DNA of 64,000 nucleotides, taken from contig NW_022985088.1 of the NCBI RefSeq assembly GCF_010015585.1, positions 250,678-314,677 of the forward strand. Reading direction: 5' to 3'. This DNA comes from Eremomyces bilateralis CBS 781.70. Its lineage: Eukaryota > Ascomycota > Dothideomycetes > Eremomycetales > Eremomycetaceae. Shown in pieces: positions 22,347-34,008 of the stretch. Numbering within the stretch: the first letter of the stretch is position 1; each line of letters starts with the position of its first letter. The notes under the pieces are model-generated. The model saw nothing but the letters and a program-made list of their open reading frames with translations, ran no database searches and had not been told where the DNA came from. The position numbers and the translations under genes were made by a program.

Positions 22347-23806
22347 ATGGCCTCTCGTGTAAGGCAATCCATGGCACCGTCCGCAAGCCAACGTCCAGCA
22401 CAATCCAGCGCCGCAGATCCGTCCTATGTTCGCCCTTCGTACCCCCTCAATCGCGAAGCCCAATTTGCAATTGACGAACTCCTCCGGTCTAGCTCTCTTA
22501 CCTCTCTCGAAAAGCATCTCTCTCAGGCCAGCGACCTTCTTACCCAATCCGCCGGGGAGATCAACGACCGGCTCCATGAATCGCAAACGCGGCTCACCAA
22601 GCAGCGTGAGCGGCTCGAGTCGCGTGAAGCCGATGGTGCAAGGCTGGTACAAGAGCGGGAAGAACAACTAGGAGAGATGCGAGAGCGAGTGGAGACGATG
22701 ACGGAAAAGATGGAGGAGCAGGTGCGGAAGATTATCGATGCTCAGAATGGGCTTGAGGAGATCCGGAACAGTGTGGCAGCGGTACAGGGGGAGTGTAGCC
22801 AGTTGTCTCACCTTCCGGGGCGGACACAGGCCAGGCCGTCACAGCGATCGAGGACCCAGAGGGTGGCGGATGACGAGGATGAGGATAGAGATACGGAGAT
22901 GGTAGATGCGGACGAGAATGAGGAGCAGGAGGAGCTGCCAGAGTGGGACTTTCCCATTGCGTCTGATATCTTCCAATCACGGCTAGAGGCCGCAAAACAC
23001 GAGTATCAGTCTCTAAGCCTGGCGACACGTTACGCAAATCACAACACCTACATCGACTTCCGACGTCTCGTGCACGATTCACAGCATCCCAACGAAGACG
23101 GCCCACCACTGCCTCGCCCAGAAACGTGGTTCCCAGAAGGAGATGCACCTGGGCCCGGAGTCACCCTCTTCAATCAAGGAGCCTCTAGACCTGGAGCCGA
23201 GGAAGAATCGGACGAAGACTTGGCTGTCTCCCGAGCCACAATCAGTACTAAATGTCCGTTGACATTGCAGGAATTCAAGGATCCAGTTACGAGTCAAAAG
23301 TGTCCGCATAGCTTCGAGCGAGATGCGATTATCGGCATAATTAAGCGGAGTACGCTACGGGTAGGTGGGAACGAGTCCCAACGAAGTCGGAGGGGTCCTG
23401 GGCATGGGATGGGTGATAGATACGTGAGGTGTCCTGTGGGTGGATGCAAAGAGGTGCGTTGTATTGTCAAGCTGCCCGTCTTCCTACTAAACCCGATCAG
23501 CATATCACCGAGTCCGACCTCCACACCGACTCGGTCTTAATACGCAAGATTCGGCGCATTCAACGGGCAGCGGCCGCCGACGAAGACGAGGACGGAGGGG
23601 ACGAGAAGATGGATGATGACGCGTTTGATGAATTGGAAGATGATGACGAGGTGGCCGCCGTACGGCAGAGGAAGATTCGAAGAGGCACAACTGTGCCGCC
23701 AAAGACCGAACCGCGGAATAGCGGCGTCACAGGGAGGCCTAGTGTTTCTGAGAGGAGTAGTGGGGTGACGCAGACTGTTGATTTGGGAAGCGATACGGAG
23801 GAGTAA
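22347..23806 (+). CDS. nse2: Smc5/6 complex SUMO E3 ligase Nse2/Mms21
   Basis: Two exons, 22347-23453 and 23501-23806, giving 470 aa. The C-terminal SP-RING (zf-Nse) reads STKCPLTLQEFKDPVTSQKC with PHSFERDAI, then RYVRCPVGGCKE; Cys and His at the CxH position and the later Cys pair would bind one zinc. The N-terminal half (about 35-150) is helical and coiled-coil-like, as expected for the arm that docks on Smc5. In this complex Nse2 SUMOylates Smc5/6 and other chromatin proteins during recombination repair. The acidic stretch DDEDEDRDTEMVDADENEEQ and the acidic tail ending VDLGSDTEE could be SUMO-interacting; that is inference. The protein is longer than yeast Mms21 (267 aa). Confidence 0.9.
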
Positions 23807-24529
23807 ATTGGACGAAGTCCGAGCGATCCAGTCGCAAGGGATGGTTGATGATTATCAGTCAAACAGCATGGCCCTGTCGTCAGTTCGGATGAATGGCCGG
23901 CCACGCAGCGAATATCAAGTTCTATAAGGGGATATGTCCAATGTCGCCTGGAACGTCATTCATCCTATTTACTCTTGATCTGATCTTTCATCTTCCAGAC
24001 TACCATCAACGTCACCAATTGAATACTACAGTGATTTGAGTGCGGCCACTTGCACCCACCAGGAGAAAGCACACAGCTAGCTGTACCCTAACGACCAAGC
24101 CACCAGAGATGTTATATTCCACCCCGTCGCCGTTATTAGGGCCTGGAGCACGCGTCCGCTCAACAACAATTCAGAGCACCCAGCCCCGTATGGAAGAAGG
24201 CATAGAAAGTAAGACCAGTAAAGGGACATCCTGGCGCAAATGAAAGTAATGCAAGAAATAGATTTCGTAGACTTGCAAACGGTCCTGGCGACCCATCCAT
24301 GCAAATAAATGCCCGAATCGTATGTTATGGGCCCAAAATAAAGAAAACACAATTCATTCCTTCGTATTAAGCTGACGAAAGTCTTCGAGAACACCAAAAA
24401 ATGAAGAAAAAGGTAGAAATAGAATCCATCGGCCGGTTATAGAAGGGTCATTGGCAAGCTAGCAGCCGCAAGCAAAGCATACTCACACACGCCAGTCGAT
24501 ACCGCGCTCATCCTCCTCCCTACATCTCT
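23807..24529. other. Convergent intergenic region
   Basis: 723 bp between the 3' ends of nse2 and the Zds gene. It should contain both 3' untranslated regions. No other feature was recognised. Confidence 0.55.
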
Positions 24530-27500
24530 TCAATCCAACCCTTCACCCCAAAACCGACCCTGGCCACGCTCCTGCACCGACTCATGTTTCAACTGCAAAT
24601 ATGGCGCCTCTCTTTGGCCATGCGCATTGTATCCTTGTCCGTTGGCACCTCCGACTGCACCGCCTTGCCCACCATAGCTACCTGGTCCTGCAGTCCCTAG
24701 ATAGCGTTCACTCCCACCAACGGTGTATCCGTTCTGCTTCATACCATTCCCGTAGCCCTGATTTGCACCGCCTGATTGTTCACTGCGATCATAGGCATAC
24801 GGATTCTGTTGGTGGTATTGGTGGTATTGCTGGTGTTGGTGTTGTTGGTGGTGTGCGTTCGGGGGTTGATAATGCTGGTATGCGTTGGTGTTCGACTTGT
24901 GCGACCCATTGCGGTCGAATTGGGTGTGGTTTGAGGCATACGGTTGTGTGTGCTTGCTGCTACCTCGAGAATCGTGGCGGGATGGGGTGGCGTAACGATC
25001 CTCGTCGGGAGGTGGCTCGTTGCTAAGGTCATATTCGGCATAGGTGGGTGACTTGGGGCCGTTGAGAGGGGGTGACGGTAAAGCTGCAGTGGCTTGTTGC
25101 TGGAGGAAGGAAATGGTTAGACCACCGTTCTTGTTTGCATGACGAACAGTAAGGATTTTGTTAAAATACCTCTCGAAAGCCTGCAAACATCCTCTCTTCC
25201 TCCGCCCGTCGCTCCTGTTCCCTTTGTTCCAGCTCCATCTGCTCCCGCTCCTTCAGTTCCTGTTCCCTCTGCTCCCGCTCCATCTGCTCCCGTTCTCTCT
25301 GTTCTCGCTCCCGCTCCCGCTCCCTTTCTTCTTCTTCCCTCTTCTTCATCAATGCCTCTCGCTCCTCCTTCTCTTTCTGCTTCTTTGCCGCTTCTTGTTG
25401 CTGTCGCTGCGCCTGTTTCTGGGCCGCACTCTGCGGGATCTGAATCTGCGGGTGCATCTGCTGCACTTTCGCGAGGTAGCTATACATGAAGTTTGAGAGA
25501 AGGACTTGGGAGTAAAGCTCCCGGCGGGGATTGGCAAGTTTGATATGAGCCATGCGGTAAATGGCGCGTTCCTCGAGGATGGAAAAACGAGTCCAGTTGT
25601 AGTCAATATCAGGTCGGAGGATTCGGGGGGTTGGATCTGGAGACAAGCCACGGGACGCTGATTGCTTGGATTTGGAGCTAGAGTCAGCGCCGGAAGACTT
25701 ATTCTTCTTGGACCCTCCAAAAAGGGAAGAAAATAAGGAGCTATCCTTTTCCTTCTTGGTAGGCTCGGATGACGCCTTGCGGTTTGTCTCTTTGCGTGCC
25801 TCGTCAAGCTTCACCGAATCACGATCGAGAACCAGAGATTCGCGCCCAGGGGGCACCGCACTGCCACGGCTGTCGATGGAGGATTGGAGCACGTCGAGAC
25901 GGGTTGAGTCGTCCTTGTTTCCAGGCTTGGAAAGTTTCGACTTCGATTTATCTTTGTCCTTGGACTTGTCATCTCCACCAAACGACCACCATGACTTCTT
26001 GCCACTTCCGTCTGACACCTCCCGCTTGTCCTTGCCTTTCTTCTCCGATTTTTTCTCCTCGACGGTGGGGATAAAGGAAAGCGAATCGGTACGCGTACTG
26101 TTGCCGGGAAGCGGGGATGGATGGGATGACATTTCGTCGAGGGTCTGATTATGAGCTTTCTGCGAGCGTTGCGTTGGTGGACCGGGAGGGGCACGTTGCT
26201 GAGATGGCCGGTTGGGTAATGGTGCTTGCGGAGGCTTCGATGGTGGAGGTTCGTGAGAGGATTTTCTTTCCGGGAGATGGAACTGTTGTTGCGGAACGAC
26301 TTCTGATTCTGGAGGAGGCGTTTCAACGATGTCAGGAACATTGTACCCAGGCAATTGCGCGGAGGTTCTTCCATTGGACGCAATACGCGAATGGAACGCT
26401 CTCTGTGGAGGAGAGGTACGCCGTTGTTGCAGGCTCGGGTCGCTTTGGGTTTGTTCCTGCTTCTGATCGTGGGTGATGTGTCCTATGTCCGAAAATGCGC
26501 TGTGTTCCGGTGGAGGTGAAGGTGATGTGGAGGGGAGGGGAGGAGACATGGCACGCCGTGAGGGTCTCGAGAAGTTTTCGATCGGTTTGGATGAGGATAT
26601 GGGCTCCGTCTGCGACCTTGAAAACTTAAACTCTTTAAAATCCGGAAGCTCGGGGATCAGAGGCATTTCAGGTATTTCATCTCGCCCAACGATAGGAGAT
26701 GAAACGGGAGACTCTTCCCTCTCCGGTTCCCCATGTCGACTTGCTATTCGTTTCGAGAATGGAACCCTCTCTCCCTTCTTCAAGCTACCTCGTCGGTATG
26801 TCGTCCTTGTCGACCGCTTCAAGGAGCCTACTGGCTTGGCAGCCAGTACTGGCATATCCTCTGGGGTGCTGCCAGCATCGCTGATGGACTCCATTGACTG
26901 CCTGTTGTCTTCGAGGCTTCGTCTCTTCGGGGTCGTCTCCGGGTCAGATACCAGTTCCTCCAAGGTGGACAGGTTGACCCCGGAGTCGGGATGCCTCTGA
27001 GATGCAAGCGATCGCTTCCTCAACAACCGCTCTGCCCCATCCTGATACCCCGACCCGCTATCAATCTGCCGTGACAACATGGATTTCTTTCTACGCAACC
27101 CGCCGGCTGACCCGGCTCGATCAAGGCTAGGGGGGAGGAGAGCCTCATTTTCATCGCCGGACCGCCGCTTGAGTGTTTTGACTCGATCATCGATGAAGTC
27201 TTTGAACTCTTTCGGGGCGAGCTCTGGGTGAACACGTGCAGGGACCCAGAACATGTGTGAAGGATCTTGTTCATCATCGCCCTGGGAAGCGGGCATCTTG
27301 AACCCGGAATTGAAGGATGGAAGGTCGGGATCCATCGCGTTCACATCCATCGACATCCGCCGGATCGCTTGCAAATTGCTCAGCTCCTGCGCTACGGCTG
27401 CGGGGCTTGATTCGTAGTCGATATCATTGAGCGGAAATCCAGTAGTGGCGGTCTCTGAAGCGGACCGATGTACGCCCGGTGGAGACGCCGGTCTTCGATC

Positions 27501-28184
27501 GGCGGTAAAAGAGGAGCTCCGAGGCGGTATATGGTATTCTTCCGATCCATGGTTTGGGTTCGTCGGGGATGTGGGTGTGCGTTCGTTCGAAGTCGTTCTT
27601 CCTAATGGTGTCCTTCCCTGCTTATCAGATGATGATCCTCCAGATGCTGGGGGGAACCAGGATTCCTGTTTCGAAGATGATGGTTGGCTGTCATCTTGAG
27701 GATTTCTTTGCTGCTCAAAACCGAAGGTATGGAAGTTCTCCGCTCCTTCGACTTGGGTTGAACTGATGAAGCTCAGAGGTCGCGAATGGCGCTTTGGGTC
27801 GGAGTCGGATCGATCGCGTCCATACATGTCTCCTATCGCTTCGGTGACGTGGTGAGAGTCGTCGCTTATCGAGATTTGCGGAACATGGCCTTTGCGTGCC
27901 TGATATTTGCGTTCGAGTTCGCGAGCGCGCTCGCGGCGTTGAGACTGGGAACAAAGCATGTTAGCAACGATCCAACCTGACACTGGGAAGAAGATGCTTT
28001 GGTGCGATTAGAGAGACGGAAATCAAGGTAGGGGATTGAAGAAGGCTGTCCCTGGATCGGTTCTGCAGTGGAGTTGTGCCAAAACTGCTCAACGGGGGCT
28101 TTCTCCAATAGACATCGCGGCGCCCGACCGATGAATCCCATCGGATATGTTTGCGGAGGAAATGAATCGCCAACTTACATCCAT
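24530..28184 (-). CDS. zds1: Zds-family polarity and PP2A regulator
   Basis: Three exons, 28184-28179, 27944-25170 and 25099-24530, giving 1,116 aa. Exon 1 is only ATG GAT, followed by a 234-nt intron. The conserved Zds_C domain is at about 785-835 (DIDYNWTRFSILEERAIYRM, then ANPRRELYSQVLLSNFMYSY). In yeast this domain binds the PP2A regulatory subunit Cdc55 and links it to mitotic exit and polarity. The N-terminal block SQRRERARELERKYQARKGH and VPQISISDDSHHVTEAI is conserved-looking. The middle is Ser/Pro-rich and basic with polybasic KK/RR clusters. After Zds_C comes a Glu/Arg/Gln helix (about 840-925), then a His/Gln/Asn/Gly-rich tail encoded by exon 3. The Zds call rests on the domain; the first exon is the least certain part. 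Confidence 0.83.
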
Positions 28185-29964
28185 ATTCTGTTATGATCTA
28201 AGGGAACAGCGGTCGTAGCGGAGCAGAGTGCGAAGCGGCAATGAGCCCAGTCCTCGGCGGACAGACGGCAGCGTGCTCATGGAAGGCGATGCAAGCAAGC
28301 GAAGAGCAGCAGCGAAGACGGAGTGGGTGTTGACTCAACCAGTCTCATGATCCGGCCGGCAACACGCCTACGGTGGAAGGTCGATGGTAGTCGGTCGGGA
28401 TGGAAAGAAGGAGACTGTAATCGATCGCTTCGGTATCTTAAGGATCGCGTGGCTTAATTAGTCGGGTTGGAGAAGGATGGACGGCGCAGTCACGGGTGCG
28501 GTAAAGGGTGTCAGGGAATACGGCGGAGTATGAATCGGATTCGGTGAGCAGGCTTCGATGGATCTCGGTGTTCCTAGGAAGTGGATAGAGGATGAAGGAA
28601 GCAGGCGGAGAAGTATAAGCGTGAAGGTGAATGGATTGATGATGGCCTTTGAAGATTGGAGAGATGGAGTCTGGAGAGGGAGAGTTGAAGCGGAGAGGGA
28701 CCGGGGGGGTGTAGGCTTTGGATTACTGTACATACGATAGATACAGTTCAGGCCTTCAGGGACGGGATATTAATTATGAACCGCGTGTGAGATCTAAGAA
28801 GTGAGAACTAAGCATTAATATTAATGAATGCCCCTAGCAAGTCCTCCATCGGGCATCGGCACATAATATCGAAATTAATTCCAGTATGTAACAGCAGAGA
28901 CAATAGCAGTATAAAACAAGGGGTTTCTAATCGCAAATCGTTAACAATACCGTACTATCACCGTGTGATTGGCCTACAGTGGATTTAGGGCGAGTGGGAA
29001 GCCCCAGCCACTGGGTGCTTTGAGAATTGAGGGTGTGAAGCCCCTGTATTGGGGGGAAAGGCCCTATGATTGGGACTTCGAGCGAGCGTGGGAGAGCCCC
29101 TGTCCACTTCACTTCAGGCGCTTTTCTTCACCTACTTTCCCTGGTTGCGGAGACTAGCCTTCGGGCGCCTAAAGGTTTGACTGCACTTGTGACTCCAATT
29201 ATGACTGGCCAGATGAAAGCCAGTGCAGGAGAGAGAAAAGGAGACGGCGGAGAGAGATAGGTTCCATCGATTTTTCAATACTCTAATTAACTTGTGTGCA
29301 TCACCGCCACTATCCTCGTGCTGACGCCGAAAAGGGGATGAAGCGGGAAGAAAACGCTTCACTGGTTCCACGGCATCTCAGTTACAGGCTTACAGTACCT
29401 ATCAATGCATTCGCCGCCATGCAATATTGTCTAAAACACTCTTGCTTCGATATTCATCTCTACTCTTTTCCGATCGTGCTAATGCCCCATGAACTATTTA
29501 TACATCTCCTTATGCGGCTCTGCCGCTGCCCGATGGCCCGATCTGACGGCCCCTGATCCATTTTGACAACATCACCAATGTTCAGTAGCAAGTACTATGC
29601 AATCCACGGAATACGAATGGGTATTTCCCTTCAGATTCAATTCCTCTTTCTTGTGTGTGTTCGTTAAAGTCTCTTGAATTAAATTCCAACCAATGTCAGC
29701 TCTAAGTTCAGCCTGAAGTTTGAAAAATGTACTCACAAGTCGCAGGATAGTCTTCGCAGCGTCCTCTATTGCAACTCCGAAAACTACCAACTCCAGTTAA
29801 GACGCGATATATAGTCACTGCACTTGCACCAATTTCATCGGAGGAGGATTAACTTGAGCTCTACCCTCATTTGTGAAAGAGGCTTCGCTTCCTATTGTCC
29901 TACTGTCCTTCACGCCTATTCTTGCCGACTTACCTAGCTGCATCACTACAAGCCCAAAGGTCAA
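28185..29964. other. Intergenic: Zds promoter/leader and flank of the P450 relic
   Basis: The part 28185-28760 is likely promoter and 5' leader of the Zds gene (pyrimidine-rich on the minus strand). Around 28990-29105 a GTGKGAAGCCCCWG-like word recurs irregularly. A minus-strand open frame at 29572-29790 (VVFGVAIEDAAKTILRLV) has no family I recognise. No intact gene is seen. Confidence 0.45.
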
Positions 29965-30690
29965 TCCGTGACGGTAGGCCACCAAAATTTTTGGGAAGGC
30001 AATGCAAATACCGTTCCTGCTACGTGCTGGGAACTATACAACATGATGTTGCGGGCGGCGTTGCCCTCTGAGGTTCAGCAGCTCCTCTCAGGTTCAACAG
30101 CTCCTCTCGACCGCGATCGTACTAACAAAAGACCCGTCGAAGCCTCTAGAGGTCTCCGTTCCCGCGCCTACATCGATCCTGTTAGTGTAGTCTATATATA
30201 CGATGACGTTTCGAGTGCGCGTCGTAGTCACGCCGACTCCAGTGCCTACCATCAAAGATTTCAAACTCGGAGGATGGAGCTTCATAGCCGGGGACATAAC
30301 CGTTACCAGCTAGTATCATGTAGCGAAGGACTGGGATGGGACAAAGGCGTCCATGAAGAGTATCCTGTCGACGAGTTCTGGGTGAAGCGGTCCTCGAACG
30401 ATTGAGTCGATGAGTGGAGTGGAGAGATAAAATGGGCGACTGCGCAGAGGCTGGCCGGAAAAGAGAATATGGCGGAAGGAGAGCTGACGCAAAGGAATGG
30501 AAATAGTAAGGTGCCCGGTTGAGGTCAAGACGGCTGGCTATCGAACAACTTGGACACTTTCGGATGTGGATTAAAGATATGCCCTAGCCGTTTCTTTGCG
30601 GGGAACGAAGTGATCACAGTGATTTGGAGTTGGATCAAGACCTCTCATCACATTCTGATTAGAATAGATAGAGGAACGAGAGAAAGACAA
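29965..30690 (+). pseudogene. Cytochrome P450 relic
   Basis: Pieces of a fungal P450 lie in order but in different frames. An I-helix-like segment is at about 29980-30050 (WEGNANTVPATCWELYNMML; relatives have NANTVPTAFW). A K-helix to beta-strand segment is at about 30200-30310 (VPTIKDFKLGGWSFIAGD). VHEEYPVDEFWVKR at about 30345-30390 matches the HPxEFWxxRF region. The haem-binding loop is at about 30552-30600 (FGCGLKICPSRFFAGNEV). The haem Cys is kept, but the usual Gly after CP is Ser. Stops and frame changes separate the pieces, and the N-terminal half was not found. The gene is dead and diverged; the subfamily is uncertain. Confidence 0.72.
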
Positions 30691-32790
30691 GATATAATGT
30701 CTTTGGCGAGCAGGATTTGCCATATTATGCAACGGTCTAGCGATGGGACCCAGTGAATATATATCCTTATACCTCGAGTTCCGGTACTGAAGACAGGTCT
30801 ACCTACAAATCCGATTGCCTATGATTGTATTCTAAACAAAGGTAAGGGATGTTTCCATTCTCGAGAACCCACAATTGGATCAATAATGCAGGATCCGGCG
30901 CAGCATTCCCATTCGGATATTCCAACCATCGATACTACCTAAGTACCAGAATCCGACCCAATTCAAACGACCCGGAAATACCAAGACCATGGACCTTGTA
31001 TCACAACCCCTTTTCTTAATAAATCCCCTCTCTGACCACGTCATCAACTTCATCTCCCTTGCCCGGCTCCTAGGGCGTTCCTCCGTGATCAGATGCATGT
31101 GAGAAATGCATGAAGTCCATGTTTTGAATGGAACGGAAACTTGGGGTTGATGACTGGATGGGCTGAGCAACTGAAGAGAAGCCATGTGTGGGATTGGCAA
31201 AATATGACTGAGTTGGAGCGAAAGACTTGCTTGTCTTGATATTGACCAAGTGTGACTTGCATCTTTTAAAGCTGCAACATTGGCCTTCAATGATCATGGA
31301 ATTGAAACACCTGAAGCTGTGGCTCTCGACGGAAACTTACCTTAATCGTGCTAGTGTCTGGTACTTGCTCCGGCCAGCTTCGAGACTATTACTCGGGCAT
31401 TGAACTTTCACTTTGTAAGGCTTGTAGGTAAGTGGAAGGAGAGGAGCCAAAGGAATATCTATTCAGAATGCGGCAGAATGGAGATTGACGTGGTAAATGG
31501 TATTCGTATATGTCATGCAGGACGGAGGGCAAGAATTTCTTGGGTTTTAATCACACAATGACACCCATCAGCCTCAGCAAGATTCAGCGTATGCGACAGT
31601 CAGAATCAGAATCATGTTTGCCAAAGATACCCATAGCACCTGCGCTAAGAAGTTTCGGCCAAGATGCCAACTACAACATGACTTTGCCAGAGTTAATATC
31701 GCCAAACCATTGTCGGGTAACTCCTACAGGAGTATCGAGGATTCGAGGTCCATATCGTATCGAAACCTCCATGGAATAGGCCGGAAGAAGAATAAACCAG
31801 TCGTCAATAATAGCGATGCAGAAGGGCCATTGGAAAATTGTTGAAAATGCTTGAACGCGTTATGGTTCATAGCGAGCTCCTTCGGGACACTGGCTTCGTC
31901 GTTGTATATAGCGTTCTTCCCAAAGTAGCGAGTGTTGTCTAGCCTTGCTATCGTTGAATCTCTTTAGTTAAGCCGTCACGAGCTCCTCCATGCAGAATAG
32001 CGGGAGGAAACCCCCGTGTCAGTTGATCTTTGACCCGTTCTTATGTTCGCAAACGCTTGGTCAAAAGAGACTTGAAACAAGACAAGTTGCCTAGCTGTTT
32101 GATAATGAGTCCACCTTCAGACGAAACAGATCACTCTGGAAAAGACTGAACGGACCATTGGTGATAGGGGTTTCTGCCCTGATGAGCTGAAACCACTCCA
32201 TCATCGCAGACACGACCTCTCGACTTGGGGAAGAGCTGTGATTAAACAGGAAAGACGCGCTCTAAGAATTCATAATCATAAGGTTGTAGATAAAGAGGAA
32301 ACGGTAACTTGGAGGGCTAACAGCACATCCACATGCGAGATGAGGTCTTGGACACAGCAACGGCAACAAAGCAGCTCAGTGGGCTGACTGAAATGGCGAT
32401 AAAAATGATAGCGGGACAGCCATGAGAGTCGAGTATGCTAACCAATGGAGTCTAGTAGTGAGTAATAGCAAGGAGTAATAGCATTGAGACGCCCGGCATG
32501 AGGACAGAAAATGGTTGCGGACGAAGGGTGTGAAACGGAGGAATAAAACCGACATCTAAACGGAGTAGAAGCAGCAGGGATATGGATATGGTGGTAGAGG
32601 AGAGCGACACACTGACGTCATATTAACGCATCCGGCTTCAACATATTTATACCTGGTGATACTGGTATATAAGTTCTTTCGTGACCTGTGTACCGACAAT
32701 AGGCACGGTATGTAAATAACCAGCCAATTCCATAATTTCCCATTCAAGTCTTGCCCTGAACCTTCTTCAACCGGTTATCCAAACTCAACC
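30691..32790. other. Intergenic, 2.1 kb
   Basis: Several open frames of 70-136 codons exist on both strands (for example 30880-31290 minus and 31510-31779 plus), but none has a motif, plausible introns or a signal sequence. The last ~150 bases are the promoter and leader of the small gene at 32791, with a TATA-like ATATTTATACC at about 32640. Confidence 0.45.
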
Positions 32791-33214
32791 ATGACTACAA
32801 ACAAATCCAACGCCAATATGGTGTCTTCTAACGCCAGTGGCCATACCTCTGGTCACAACGCCGGAGAAAACGTCAATGACGCTGTCAAGGTTGCCAGCGA
32901 CAAGGTTCAAGTATGTCGTTTCGTTTATTCCCCTCTCGTACTTCATCTCCACTGCATCTCCACTCACGAGCCGTGCGCTTCCAAGTGTTGAATTAGACAA
33001 TGATGCTGACACAACCCAGGGAGCCAGCAAGATCATCCGCGGCAACATCAATACCTTCGTCGACAGTGCGGCCAACACCAAGGCAAAAGAGGGGGAGAAC
33101 GAGCGGTTGTCACAGCAAGGTCATGACCAGTGGGAGGGGAAACGGGAGCCGACGGGGGTCTTTGGTGAGAGCAAGGGAATCGATACAGCGTATGCGAATG
33201 GCAGAAGAACCTAG
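32791..33214 (+). CDS. Small hydrophilic stress-response-type protein
   Basis: Two exons, 32791-32910 and 33020-33214, giving 104 aa (MTTNKSNANMVSSNASGHTS...). It is rich in Asn, Ser, Gly, Lys and Glu, with no signal peptide or membrane segment. The segment VNDAVKVASDKVQ, continuing GASKIIRGNINTFVDSAAN across the splice, is an amphipathic helix of the kind seen in small LEA-like, glucose-repressed or conidiation-associated fungal proteins. I cannot assign it to a named family. The intron has a GTATGT donor, a CTGAC branch and a CCCAG acceptor. A compact promoter with a TATA-like box and an AC-rich leader (CTCAACCATG) would fit strong, induced expression. Confidence 0.7.
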
Positions 33215-34008
33215 GAAGGACTTTAGAGAGCTAGAGGAACTGGAAACGACCCGAATGATACCAGATGGCAGTATGATGAGAAACGGATATCATGTAGTGT
33301 CAAATGAGATTTATACGCCGCCTATCCGGAGTAGAATTGCGCTTGTGTTAATAAATGCTCGGTTTCGCTTTGAATTACGTTCGCTTTGAGTTACGTTTGC
33401 TTTGAATTATTCATTCGCTTTGTCTTGTATTGCCCGATATATACAAGTACAAATGCCACCGATTCCCAACTCTAGATCAGAGAAGATCTTTGACTCTATC
33501 CAAACGGGAAATCAATCCATCCACACAAGAAGAACGCTCATCAACGAAGGCCCTGGCGCAAACTTGCGCAGATCAGCTATGGGAATATGGGAAACAGGCC
33601 AACGATGAACATGGAAAACGCCAGATGTCCGGATACTATCCACAATGGTCTTGTAGACAGCATGTTACAGCCTATCTACGAACAAAGATCCCCGTCTAAC
33701 GCCCTTGCCAGATGCAAGGGTACATAAAAGAACTCCAGATTGTGGAAATCGAATTTCGTGCCGAAAAACGCCGTGGGTCCGTCGCTAGAAACGCCAGTTG
33801 ATGCGGTCATGGAAAACGCTCGTGGCATCCATCGGATGCGATAAGTCCCGTATGAATAATAATACTCCGTTGGCCGTGGTCGATAGGTCCCAGGCCGTGA
33901 TGTATACCGATACAAGGAGACTGACATATTGACAGAACTCTGACTCCGGGAGGCAGTGAGAAGGGCTTGGTGAGAAGGGGGTTTCGAGTCCCTGAGAAAC
34001 AAGAGGTA
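33215..34008. other. Convergent intergenic region
   Basis: It holds the 3' flanks of the small stress-type gene and of the glycosyltransferase gene, plus the 16-bp tandem repeat listed separately. Open frames here have no recognisable product. Confidence 0.5.
33364..33411. repeat. Three tandem copies of a 16-bp unit
   Basis: The unit TTCGCTTTGAATTACG occurs three times with few changes (33364-33379, 33380-33395, 33396-33411). It sits about 150 bp beyond the stop codon of the small stress-type gene, probably in its 3' flank. Confidence 0.85.

Noticed and set aside
30880-31290. 136-codon minus-strand frame right of the P450 relic
   Set aside because: No recognisable product and no supporting neighbour or motif.
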